A stretch of DNA of 64,000 nt, from NCBI GenBank assembly GCA_963693085.1, contig OY856410.1, forward strand, positions 886,504,335-886,568,334. The letters run 5' to 3'. This document shows, piece after piece, positions 47,574 through 59,829 of the stretch. Source of the DNA: Alisma plantago-aquatica. Its lineage: Eukaryota > Streptophyta > Magnoliopsida > Alismatales > Alismataceae. Below the pieces are notes generated by a model, which made no database searches, was not told where the DNA came from, and saw only the letters and a program-made list of their open reading frames with translations. Position 1 is the first letter of the stretch; the number at the start of each line of letters is the position of its first letter. The position numbers were made by a program, and so were the translations under genes.

Positions 47574-48543
47574 GAAATAGAGAAAAAGAATGTACCAAGG
47601 TCCATGGCCGATAAGAAGAAAGAAGAAGAGAAGGAAAGCTATAAAACCATGGCTTACAAAGGAACAAGATGAAGAAGGGCACTACAACCTTATAGCTCTC
47701 CCACCAAGCTCCAAGGGAGAGGACTCTTCAAGCTCAAGGTCGGCCACTAAGGAATGAAAGCAAGGGTTGCTAAAAGGGTTCACTTGCACGAGAAGGAAGA
47801 GGTATATATACATGGACAAAGAGAGAGAGAGCAAGGGAAATGTGTCACCACCTTAGAACCCTAGAAGACACTTGTCCAAGAAGAAGGGACACATGCCATG
47901 CCATGAAACAAGGTGAGAGAACCTAAGTCTCAATAACTAGGTCACCATGGAAGGTCATGGCCGACACACCCACCTTCCTCCTACACAAACCATTAGAGAT
48001 GAAATCATAGGTCACAAACCAATATGTCACTCTTTCTAGAGTCACCACAACCCGATATGGTGATCCTCAAGGAGCCACAAACTGATAGGATATCCCTCAA
48101 GTCACCCTCAACCAAAACCAAGCCTCTTCAAGGCAACCACAAACTGATACAAGGCCCCACTAAGGTTCTCAAGCCCAAGACAACACTTCAAAGAGAAAAA
48201 CACACCTCAAACATGTGGCCAAAACATCAACAGTGATGTCACCACTCAACCAAGGACAAAATAAGGCACCCAACACTTCCTCTCTCTTCTGGATGATGCC
48301 AAGAGGGAAAAGAAACACTCTAGAGGTGGCAAACTTGCACATCAACCCTTACTCTGGGAAAATTGCAAGTTTGTACCAAAACCTCTCCACAAAGCACAAA
48401 CATCAAGCAACAAGGCTCAAACAAGGAGCGCAAACCTCCAACATGCCCTAATTACATCTTAGATGATTAGAGTAGGGAGTTAAGAAACATGCTAAAATCA
48501 AGAAAAATAGGGTTACTCAAAAATGTGGGTCAGGGTCCTTACA
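47574..48543 (-). repeat. F 3' LTR, piece 3
   Basis: Continues the F LTR after D. 47579-48235 matches 55546-56200 as reverse complement. It ends CCTTACA at 48543, the TG-side end of the minus-strand LTR. A TATATATAC box (47801-47811) and a GA run lie inside. The final 300 bases have no counterpart in the right-hand LTR. Confidence 0.8.
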
Positions 48544-48614
48544 AGACATAAACCCCTAATAGGGATTTCGCCTCTGAAATCCTAAGAGAAAAGAGAAGGG
48601 TACTTCCTCCTCAT

Positions 48615-51600
48615 CTCCTATTCGAGCTCCCACATGGCTTCCTCAACACCACGATGATGCCAAAGAACCTTTACAAGCACAAGGTTCATCCTCTTCAACT
48701 TCTTCACCCTCCGATCAAGGATCAACACTGAACCTTCCACATAGGTCATATCTTCATCGAGCTCCACCCCCACAGGTTGTATCATTGTCTCTGTATCTGG
48801 ATGACACTTCCTTAACATACTGACATGGAACATTGGATCCAATCTATGCAACTCTGGTGGTAACTCCAACTTGTAAGCCATGTTCCCAACACATGCCACA
48901 TAGGGTAAGGTCCCATAAACCTGGGAGCCAACTTGCCCTTCTTTCCAAACCTCAAAACACCTTTCTAGGGAGAGACCTTCTGATATATTTTGTCTCCCAC
49001 TTGGAACTCCAAGGGTCTGCGACGATTATCTATATATCATTTATGTTTGTCCTGTGTTTCTTTCAACTGTTGTTGTTTCTATTTGATCTTCTCTGTAGTC
49101 TAATGCACAAGATCAGGACCTAGAAGTTGATGCTCCCCTATCTCATACCAACACAACGGAGACCTACAATGTTTTCCATACAATGCCTCATATGGTTCCA
49201 TGTCAATACTTCTCTGATAGTTGTTATTGTAGGAAAACTCTATCAAACTGAGGTGTATATCCCAACTTCCTGAGAACTGAAGAACACAACCTTCAATAGA
49301 TCCTCCAAGATCTAGATGGTCCTTTCATACTGACCATCTGTCTATGGGCAGAACGTAGAGCTTCAACTGTGTACCCAAGGTTGTATGCAATCATTCCCAA
49401 AAGCGACTTCTAAACTGAGGACCTCTATCAGATACGATAGTAGTAGGAACACCGTGCAAACACACTATCTCATCAACATAGACTTAAGCAAGCTTCTCTG
49501 TTGTGAACATTGTCTTCAAGGGGAGGAAATGCACTGACTTGGTTAATCTGTCAACGATCACCCAAATGGAATCATAACATTTGGCCATCCTAGGCAGATC
49601 AATCAAAAAGTCCATGGTTACATGATCTCATTTCCACTAAGGTATAGGGAATAGTTGCAACGTCCCTACAGGCTTCTAATGTTCATCTTTGACTTGCTGA
49701 CACACAACACATCTTGCAACAAACTCAGCTACATCTTACTTTAATCCTGGCCACCAATACATATCCTTCAGATTGTGGTACATCTTGGTACTACCTGGGT
49801 GCATAGCATACATAGATGTATGAGCTTCTTCTAGCACCATCTTCCTCATATTATTTTCATTAGATCATGTGATGATAACATACTATCCTGTCTTTTGTCT
49901 CGTAGAAACCATCATGTTTCTCGCTGTCAAACTCTAATCTAATTTTCTATGTTATAGTATATGTTTGTTGAGATTCTTTGATTTGATGTCTCAATGTAGG
50001 CTTCACTTGTAGTTGTGCCAACAAACAGGCTAAAAAAGAGACTTCCAACTTGACATTCATCTAACGCTAGGAGACCACCATGTCTCACTTGTGACACATC
50101 AAAGAGCTCAACTAACCTTTATCCATAGATGGAGTTTTCCTTCTCAAGGCGTCTGCCACGACATTCACCTTTCTCAGATGATAATCAATTGTGCAATTGT
50201 AATCTTTGATCAACTCCATTCAACGGCGCTGCCTCATATTCAACTCTTATTGTGAAAAGATATACTCTAGGTTCTTGTAATCTGTGAAGATCTGACACTT
50301 CTCCCCATTCAAATAGTGCCTCCAAATCTTCAAGGCATAAACTATTGTAGCTAACTTTAAGTCATGGGTTGGATCATTCTCCTCATGTTTCTTAAGCTAA
50401 CCGAAAGCGAAAGAAACCACTTGCTTGTCCTGCATCAACACACACCCCAAACCATGTCTGGATGCATCACAAAAGACAATGTATCCTCTTCCTTATTCAG
50501 GAAAAACCAAAATTGGTGTACTTGTCAACTTCTCCTTGAACGTCTGAAAGGCTCGTTGACATATGTTGTCCCAAACGAATGGCACATCATTCCTTATCAA
50601 CTTAGTTAGGGGTAGGGTGATAGCACTAAAGTTCTTAATGAACCTCCTGTAGTATCCTACCAAACCTAGGAAACTTCACACTTCTGTCAGTGTCTTAGGT
50701 TGTTCCCATTCTATCATAGACTCTACATTATTAGGGTCCACTCGTACTCCTTCTGCAGATATAATGTGCCCCAAGAAAGTTATCTCCCTCAACCAAAACT
50801 TTCACTTGTTAAACTTAGCATAAAGTTGGTGTTGTCTCAACACTGTCAATGCATGTCGTATATGGCGTTCATGTTGTTGACTAACCTGACTATATATCAA
50901 GATGTCATCTATGAAGACAACCACAAACTGATCAAGGAATGGTCGGAACACCCTATTCATCAAGTCCATGAAAACTGTTGATGCATTACTCCGCCCAAAC
51001 GGCATAACCACAAACTCGTAGAGACCATACCTCATCCTAAAAGTTGAATTTGGTATGTCATCCTCCTTGATCCTCAACTGATGATATCTTGACCGCAGAT
51101 CTACCTTTGAGAACACCGTCGCACCATGCCATTGATCAAACAAGTCATCTATCCTCGATAGAGGATACTTATTCTTGATTGTGACCTTATTCAACTGTCT
51201 ATAATATATGCACAGCCGCATAGACCCATCCTTCTTCTTCACAAACAACACTGGAGCACCCCATGGCAATGTACTTGGCATGATGTAACCTTTGTGAAGC
51301 AGTTCTTACAACTGTCTCTTCAACTCTGCCATCTCTATTGGTGCCATCATATATGGTATCTGAGATATGGGTTGTGTACTAGGAACCAAATTGATCTCAA
51401 AATCAATCTCATAGGGTGGGGGAACACCTAGAAACTCTTTAGGGAACACATCCTCAAACTCCCTAACCACTGACACTTCCTGGATACTAAGACTCCTCAC
51501 CTCTGTATCCACCACATGTGCCAAAAATGTCTCACGACCTTATCTCAGAAGCTTCCTTACTACCATAGCTGATACGAGACACGTTGGGAGAATCTTCATA

Positions 51601-51983
51601 TCTCTTTAGAAGATCCACATCTCACCACTGTCTACAAATGTCACTTGCTTGGAACTACAATTCATGACCACTCTATACTTCTCCAGAGTATCCATTCCAA
51701 TGATCACATCAAATCCATGCATGTCAAGTGGTATGTGATCCACTTGAATGTTATGTCTCGAGAAGGAGAGAACATAGGAAGGACACACATCCTGCAACAC
51801 TACAGAATTGACCAATGAGGTTTCTAGCAACAAGCTACTCTTCCTATGACTAACAGGTAAGGAACAACTATTAAGCACTTCCCGTGCATTAAAAGAGTGT
51901 GTAGCACCCGGGTCAACCAAAATAGATATAAAGTAAGAAGAAGACAAATCAAAATGAAATAATTCCATCTGACATGTCACCAC
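48615..51983 (-). pseudogene. F pol (protease, RT, RNase H, integrase, chromodomain-like tail), decayed
   Basis: Read right to left. The protease spans 51983-51606 with VDPGATHSF at its active site. Next comes a linker with VREFEDVFPKE (51524-51306). RT spans 51281-50802 with [28 protein letters not shown] and the intact catalytic FIDDILIYS. RNase H traces ([30 protein letters not shown]) lie at about 50360-50150. The integrase core spans about 49760-49140 with VIVDRLTKSVHFLP and a VSDRGPQF block. The tail at 48899-48618 ends VKVLWHHRGVEEAMWELE, chromodomain-like. Frames are cut by many stops and shifts, more than in C. Confidence 0.85.
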
Positions 51984-52049
51984 TCATAGGTTGACCACTG
52001 TCTTTGGCTGAGTCATGGCATAGATCTAGCCATCACCTATTTTTGCCCC

Positions 52050-53069
52050 CAGTCCTCTGCTTCCCTGAGCAGACGATCCAGCTTGGGATGCTTGACCACG
52101 TCCTTGTCCTCCTACACCACTATTGCTTTGTTGTCTCTATGATCCCTACTGGCTTTCCCTCAGCTGCTGGGTCACTTCATCACCTCTCATCATACATTCT
52201 CACCTCAGACGTCCTATCTACCCACACTTGTGGAAAACCCGGTTTCCATATTGTGGCCTAGATGGCCCTATCACTGATGTTGATGCAACACTTTGAGCTC
52301 CTAAGGGTAGAAAACTATGACCTCTACCCTTGCTAAGTAACCACTGAGTTGAAACACCAAACCTCTGTGAGGTTGGTGGTGTAGAAAACCTTAGCTTCTT
52401 GAAACCACCTGGTGACTGCCCTTGAAACTATGCAGACCACTTCTTTGTACTTACCTCTCTCTTCTCCTTCACAGATTGTTCTATCCTTTGAACAAACACC
52501 ACAAACGTAGCAATCCTCTCTCGGTTCTCCAAATCAGCAGCTAGGGTAGACAACTCAGCATTCAACCCCTTCTCAAAGCAATGAATTCTCTCATCTTCCA
52601 TCGCAGCCATGTGAGGATAGAACCTCAAAAACTCCATAAACCATGCCTCATACTCATTGATTGGCATGGATCCTTGTCGAATTCTCTCAAATTGGTTGAT
52701 TTTCTCATCCAGATATGTTTGTGGGAAGTACTGACCAACAAACTCTCATCAAAACTCCTCCCAACCAACCACAACATCAGGTCTCTTCTCCTCCTCCATG
52801 GCCCACCAATGGCCAACACTCCCTCTCATGAGGTACACCACATGCTTCACATTATCCTCTTCAGGGATACACGGGATCTTTAAAGCCTTCTCAATCTCAT
52901 TCAGCCCCAGATCCACATTTGTCAGGTCAGCAATTCCAGCATACTCAATTGTCCCAACACATCGAAGCTGCTCGAAAGTCTTCCCAGTACCCGAAGATTC
53001 AGCATGGGGAAAAGGTGCCTTATATAGATGTGTAGGCATCATGTCTGCCATATGAGTCATTGTTGCCAT
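52050..53069 (-). pseudogene. F gag, decayed
   Basis: Starts MATMTHMADMM at 53069. The first piece (to 52749) has the chromovirus capsid pattern LNEIEKALKI, HVVYLMRGSVGHWW. The second (52667-52428) has YEAWFMEFLRFYP and CFEKGLNAEL. The zinc-knuckle remnant near 52230 reads FHKCG, with Phe at the first Cys position and later residues changed. The start lies about 295 bases inside the 5' LTR. Confidence 0.82.
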
Positions 53070-53340
53070 AAACTGCCAAAAAAAGCAATTGAAAGGTAGG
53101 GTTTTCTATCATGGCTGGGTCAAACTAGAGGACTTCAGGCACCCGATCTTCATGTGCCTAGTTCTTTGCACCACCACTCGGTGCAGTGACACTGCTCTTG
53201 ATAGCATGTTCTTTGTGTTCTCCAGACATCTTTCAACTTTTCTTCTTCTACTACATAAGCAGAAGTGACCATAAGACGGACTAGAGGACACTAGAACAGA
53301 CAGAACCCCTAGTCCTGGGTCCCTATAGACTCTGCAAACC

Positions 53341-53357
53341 TAAAGCTCTAATACCAA
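53341..53357 (-). promoter_or_regulatory. F primer-binding site (tRNA-Met type)
   Basis: On the minus strand TGGTATTAGAGCTTTA, one transition from the usual TGGTATCAGAGC, eight bases from the LTR. Confidence 0.8.
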
Positions 53358-53364
53358 CCTTATT

Positions 53365-55545
53365 TGTGACGCCCCATGCCACAGCGAAATGAGATTAACA
53401 ACTTTTTAGCAGATAACACTAAAAATTAAAACCTTATTCCATAAAACCACCATATAGCAAGAACCTTTACATGTGAATACTTTCATGCCTCAAAGAATCC
53501 ATAGACATGATGTTAACTTGTAACGAAGGCATTGTTCCACAACTCATATACATGATCCCATCAAATCTGATATACGACAAGCACATAAGGTGTACACATT
53601 TGCAATACATCTACAAAACATTCCCCAAGGACCAGATTGTACAGGGACGACTCTAGGACTCTATCAACAAAGACAACCAGCAACATTTCCAACCTTATCA
53701 TCTATTTCTCCTCTTACTGCTGCTCAACCTCTTCTACACGATCTCTACCTTCCCATTCTCATCCACCACAAAATGGTTGTTAACCAACAAGGTGATACAC
53801 ACAGTCCCAGTGAGAGATATAACTCTTCGCCAACTCTATTATTATCACAGATAAGATAAACTGAGCAACACTATAAATAATAGGAAGAACAATTACTGAT
53901 GAGTGATGAAACATCTTAATAATTTAAAAGAAATATGAAGAACATGTATATTCTCTATCAGCAACGTTGTATAAAGATCAAGCAAGGCCTCAACCAATGT
54001 TTTTGTATTTGATCATATACAATGACGCTACACGGCTGATTACATATTCATTATGCCCTGAGGATTTGAATCGTACCATCCAAATCCAACTGACCACTAT
54101 ACAAATGTATAATCGAGTCAGTGTCATACAAGGTCTAATGGAAGAGACAAAATCCACAACCTCACCTTCCTCAATCATCACGAGTAAACATGTAGTGACA
54201 TCATGAGTCATCTACTTCTAGGGACATTTTAGTCCGACTGTGCATATTTAGTTCACCTTGGTATAGGTCATGGTGCTAGAGAAATTGAGCTACAACTTAT
54301 AATAGTGCTCTTCCAGGTATGACTTATTGTCAATCTTGTGATAAAATTCCAGGTATGACTTATAGTCAATCCTGAGATACAATTCTAGATGTGGCTTACA
54401 GTCAATCATGTGATACATTTATTTTTAGGATACAAGGTGGTATTCCAACTTGCACGCCGCATATTCAACAATATGTGTTCTGAGTTAAACTCATTTCACC
54501 ATTCAGCAAATGTTGACACCGAATGGATCTACGACACATGGCAACTACACTATTAGATTTCACTTGATTATTTATATCAATTTAAACATCTTTAAGCATC
54601 AATCAAGTTACAATTTATAATCTCTAAATAAGATCTACATAAACAGGGTATGTCTCATCACCAGAACATATCAAATCACATCATTTCTTTATGCATGTTA
54701 TCACTTACGTGTCCATCTCAAGGACCAATGTCCATCATAAGGACCAATGTCCATCACAAGGACCACATATCCATCACATCATAACCACCATAGCTCATAC
54801 ATGGCTATGTTCATCAATCAGTAACACCTGCATGGTTAGAAATTGATAACAAGAAGGCAAAACAACATCATCCCATAGAACTCATGTCATACATTCACAT
54901 CATACACTTTACATTATAACAAGTAGGGTTTCACTTTACCCGATTGGGTTTTATAAGGTTGGATCATTAACCACCCTTAGACTATCACTTTCCTCATAAT
55001 GGAAGCATGTTTCTCATTATTATTATAAAACATGTTATGTGGTTTAGAAACATAACATTCACATCATATGTACAACTTCTCCATAGGATATCACATCATC
55101 ACCATGAAACACCAACATCATCATGGTAAGTCTCAACCATCACCATAGAGTATTACATCACACCATATAACCCTAGCACCAACAAGATGCATCACCACAC
55201 CACATAGGGGTGTGGGTTTGGGTTAGGGTATCATCCATCACACTAAAGTAGTTTATTGACCACTACACTAAGATAGGGTATCGGTTATAGGGTATCGGAC
55301 ACCACACTAAAGTAGTGTATCGGCCACCACATTAAGATAGGGTATTGGTTAACCCTAGATATTAGGAAAGCAACCTAGGTAGGGTATCAACCCACCAATC
55401 TCAAAGATGAGATTCATCACCACCTTGTATTATAAATATATCGGTTCATTACAAAGATATCGGTTCATCACAAAAGATATTAGTTCATCACCACCTTATA
55501 TTGGGCATAACATCTCAATGAGAGTGTGTCTGTCAAGGCACATAC
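53365..55545 (-). repeat. F 5' LTR, co-linear part
   Basis: Matches 9488-9690 plus 28864-30893 in order. It carries the 20-bp minisatellite (54712-54780) and the GGGTATCGG minisatellite (55203-55375), each with fewer units than the left copy. Confidence 0.88.
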
Positions 55546-56824
55546 ATCATTGTTGATGTTTTGGGCACATGTTTGAGGTGTGTTTTGCTCTTTGGAGTGT
55601 TGTCTTGGGCTTGAGAACCTTAATGGGGTCTTTTATCAGTTTTTGGTTGCCTTGAAGAGGCTTGGTTTTGATTGAGGTTGTCTTGAGGGATATCCTATCA
55701 GTTTTTGGCACCTTGAGGATCACCATATCGGGTTTTGGTGACTTTAGGAAGAGTTCCTTATCGATTTGTGACCTAGGGTTTCATCCCTATCAATTTGTGT
55801 AGGAGGAAGGCGGGTGTGTTGGCCATGACCTTCCATGGTGACCTAGTTGGCGAGACTTAGGTTCTATCACCTTGTTTCATGGTGTGGAATGTGTCCCTTC
55901 TTCTTAGACAAGTGTCTTCTAGGGTTCTAAGGTGGTGACACCTTTACCTTGCTCTCTCTCTCTCTCTTCATCCATGTATATATACTTATTCCTTCTCATG
56001 CAAGTGAACCCATTTAGCAACCCTTGCTTGCTTTCCTCGGTGGTCGACCTTGAGCTTGAAGATTCATCTCCCTTGGATCTTGGTGGGTGAGCTAGAAGCT
56101 TGTGGTTCTCTTCTTCATCTTCTTCCTTGGTAATCCATGGTTTTCTAGATTTCCTTCACTTCTTCTTTCTTCTTCTCAGCCATGGACCTTGGCACCTTCT
56201 TTTTCTCTTTTGCTTTCTTGACCATGGTCTGATCGTCCTTCTTAGAGGTGTTGTGGAGGTCGAACTAGGAGGATCTTCTTGTACCTTGAGCTTGGGAAGC
56301 TTGGATCTTGACCTTGGAGCTTAAAGATTGGTGGTTGTTCTTGAGGCGGGTTGTATAACTCTAACCCTACTTTGTTATTATCACATTTCTACTTGCTATC
56401 TTTCTAGTTGCTCTTATCTTGTTTTTCTTGCATGATAGTATCTTTTTCTTAGTAGCCTTCCATTTTGTTTTGAAATTAGAACTATATTACGTTTCTGACA
56501 TGAAACGCTCCTTTCTTTGCCTTGGTAGTATCCTCATCTTAAGGTAGAAGTTGACTAAACAAAGATGAGTTGCTCCTTGCAAACCGATATGGTAAGTTGA
56601 CCGATATGCTTGCAACCCAACATGCCTTACCTAGACCGATATGCCTCTTGTGATGTGTCTTGTCATGAACTTGTGATGCCTTGGTTGGGAAGAGTGTTGA
56701 GCCACCATGCTTCTAGTTAAGTGTGGAATCCGATAGGGGTAACCCTGATCCGATATGCATAATCGTACAGCCAACCCTAGTAGTAGATACCCTAATTGAG
56801 TGGGTAGGACGATACCCTAAAGGA
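55546..56824 (+). repeat. F 5' LTR, inverted block
   Basis: Reverse complement of 30912-31525 plus 47579-48235. The two outer ends of the block correspond to points about 20 bases from the end of the co-linear part and about 300 bases from the LTR end. The junction after 56824 is with unrelated sequence. An inversion with loss of the LTR end explains this with fewer steps than a second insertion. Confidence 0.75.
55951..55985 (+). promoter_or_regulatory. F LTR promoter, now facing outward
   Basis: A (CT)n run (55951-55968) followed by TGTATATATAC (55975-55985). In the left LTR this box faces minus; here, inside the inverted block, it faces plus, away from F's own gag. Confidence 0.5.
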
Positions 56825-57554
56825 ATTCATAAGTGTCCCTCCATTTTATGCAATGAGAGAGGCACGAGACTACCACCACCCCTAGTATGACTATTTCAAG
56901 TTTTAACCTGACCTTAAAATGGGTTTTAAGTTGTTTCATTTTATATTCTCTATCTAAATAAAACCAACTGTAATTTATTTCAAAATTTAGTAGTAGAATT
57001 ATTCTAAGCTCTAGAATTATCATAAAATTCTAAATTATCAAGTGGGTAGCTTGAAACAACTAACTAAGTTCTTACGTATTAAATACATTTCCATAAGTAT
57101 TAGAAAAATCCATAAAATCCTAGGTTACAATATAGGATGAAAACACTTTTTGTATCATCTATAACTATGATGTGATTCCTCGCTAAGTTTTTGAACGATT
57201 ATCCTCATAATCTTACAAAATTAGATGAATTCCCTCATTTTATCATTTTATTTTATACTTACCCACATACCATGGAGAGGACATATTTGAGATAATAATG
57301 ACCAAAACATGGTATTAGTTGGAAAAGCCAACTTCCAAAAATCTATTTAGCTAAGATATCTAATATGTTACAACTATCTTGCGAACCTACTCTTGAATCT
57401 CATTCATTGCTCACTCCTACACTTAAACAACCAATTTTTCTTATAACTGAGAAATATGAACTCTATAATAGGATAGAATCAAAATAAAGAAAATGGAGTG
57501 CTAAAGAGATATTAGAACACAAGTAAAATTCATTTTACCCAACATATTTCTACA
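56825..57554. other. AT-rich flank
   Basis: No gene, repeat end or motif recognised. It follows directly after the inverted block. Confidence 0.5.
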
Positions 57555-59630
57555 TAAGATTTTTTGGTCCATGTAGCACTTCATTCCAAGAACCATAGAA
57601 TATCAAAAGTTTCATGTATGCACACAATCCAGTGCATCTTGCAATAGAATCGGTGTTGGGTTTCAACGTAGAGCTCATTCATGCTCTATTAAAGCTAAAA
57701 TATCTCTTGTTTATGTATCTGCGTGATAACATATGGATTATGGCCGCAACTGTGGGAGACATTGGAACTATCTTCTCGGAAGGGAAACCTCGTTCCAAAC
57801 GAAATAAATAATAATTTAGATCTGACAAAACATGACCCGACTTATATTCAAAATGTTAAGCGGGTTTGGGAAGTTTTTCGACCAGACTCAAAATTGACTC
57901 GTACCCAAAGAATCCGAAATTAATTTATGATCGGTTCCTGATTTGAACTTTAGACCCAAATTTACCTTATTGACCCAAAATTCAAAATTATATTTTCAAA
58001 TAAAATTACAAATACTATATTTTAAGACACCTAATGGCCTATTAAATTGCTAATTCATCAATCATGAAGTTTATTTTGACAATTCTACATAGTAATTTGT
58101 TGATTTGTATGATTTTTTATATTAGTTATATTAGAATTTGTGTTTGAAACTTTCGAACAAACTACAATAGGCTTTATATGTGTTTCTCAATCACATCTTA
58201 AGTTTATCATAATGAACTTGGAAATTATCAATGATTTGACACATAATAGCCTTTTTCTAAAATGATTCTCTTGATAATTGATAATAGATTTACGGCCCGA
58301 TAGATCTGAAATTATTTATGGGTCGGATTAGGGTCAAGAGTTTAGATCTGAAAATCCATCTTTTGTAAGTTTAGGATCTACCCAAAACGTGTTACCCGAA
58401 ATAAAACTCGCTCAACTCGAACCTAATTGTCACCCCCCAATAAGAGAGTGGGTACCTACGTGTGAGAATTAGACCCATAAGGATATCTATTTCTCATTCA
58501 ATCCTAGATAATTTGGCCATTATAAACGTACAATTGGAAGGTATAATGGCCAACTATCTACATTCAAAGATATATCATTTAACTATCATGTTGAGCATAG
58601 TGAGTTGAGTGAATGATAAATATATATGTAACGGCATTTGGGGGGGGGGGGGTTGAAGCAATTTAGGATGCACAAAAAAAACACTCTTTGAAGGCCTTGA
58701 CATGTTAAGATGTCTGGACGTGGTTGATTGAACTCCTTTAGTACCAGTGCCGTGTTTAATTTCTGTATGGTAAATTGTAGGAGAAGAGGCATGATGGTCA
58801 ATCGGATTAGGGCTACACTCACCAGTGTGTCTTGCAGTTGCCTGACTAGAAGAGCCACTCGCCCTGTTTGTTCAAGTAGAGGAAGCTGGTATGAGGAATA
58901 CCATAGTGTACGGAGAAGAACGTTCGCACGATGAGGATGCTAACTCAATAATGAAAGATGTAATGCTGGGAGGAGGAAGGCAAACGGCATAGAAGGATAG
59001 GGAAACTATGAGATTAATATGTTGAAACCATAGAAATTAAGGCATTAGCTGCTATCTCTTTTTCTATAGACCATAGTAAGAAAACTGTTATCTCTAACAT
59101 ACAAATCATTGTCGACTAGCCTACAGATAACAGTTATACGAATGGCATTCATTGCCTAGTACCAAAAACTCAGCCACCATGGCTATATGACTGTACAAAC
59201 CATAACTTAACGAGAAATTATCTACATGTCCTACAGATGACACAAAAGTCTAGAACGGTTGTCTTTTAATGTAATATGAGTGATTATACACTGATTTGGT
59301 GTATAATAACTTTATATAGTGTACCTGCTTCGAAGATTTATTGAATACTACAATAGTTATAATTAGTATGAATCTCTTTTTCCCTCCATAATTGTATATA
59401 CCTATATAAATACATCTCTGGTTACATATAAACTCTTGCCGAAGTACAAGCCACAAATTGTGTCAAACTCTATGGGAAAAGATGTTCAACGATGAAGGCC
59501 AGAATGTATTGCTTCAAAACACATTATGAGAACAATAAAGAATGCATGACCCTTTTCAAGAAGGCAGTTCTCGTAGCGCATTATCATCTTGGTGGTTTGT
59601 AACACGATCCAATTGGCTACCGGACTTCCT
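57555..59630. repeat. Dispersed repeat, copy 2
   Basis: Direct-orientation counterpart of 3705-4915 and 6551-6775, lacking the 1.6-kb segment of copy 1 but containing its own extra block (about 57815-58440). A G13 run lies at 58640-58652. No shared open frame. Confidence 0.65.
57815..58440. mobile_element. Possible MITE or small insertion in repeat copy 2
   Basis: Absent at the equivalent place in copy 1 (about 3945-3960). AT-rich with GACCCGAC / GGGTCGGATTAGGGTC words near the two ends that are roughly complementary, a pattern seen in plant MITEs. Exact ends and a target-site duplication were not found. Confidence 0.3.
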
Positions 59631-59829
59631 GATATTAGTATTGATAATAATATAAGCCGCTTTCTTCCTTTATAGCTTCACATAATACTATTTCATCAAA
59701 TCTCACGGTTTCTGTAGTGGAATTGCTGCAAAGACTATTTCGCATAACAATTAGCGCATATCTCAACGATTACAAAGCTAGAGGATGGATGGATCATTCG
59801 TCCTATCTACCTACGATAGCGCAGGTACA

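Larger units (their letters stand above)
9488..56824 (-). mobile_element. Element F: outermost chromovirus-like Ty3/gypsy retrotransposon, minus strand, heavily interrupted
   Basis: F is read right to left. Its 3' LTR is at the left in three pieces (9488-9690, 28864-31525, 47579-48543; about 3.83 kb in sum), its internal region is 48544-53364, and its 5' LTR is at the right (53365-55545 plus an inverted block to 56824). On the minus strand the LTR begins TGTAAGGACCCTGACCC and ends GGCGTCACA. A tRNA-Met-type primer site sits beside the 5' LTR. The left target-site copy is AACAA; the right one is lost with the LTR end. Insertions B (with C inside) and D (with E inside) split the 3' LTR. Protein order gag, protease, RT, RNase H, integrase, chromodomain-like tail fits the chromovirus branch. 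Confidence 0.85.
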
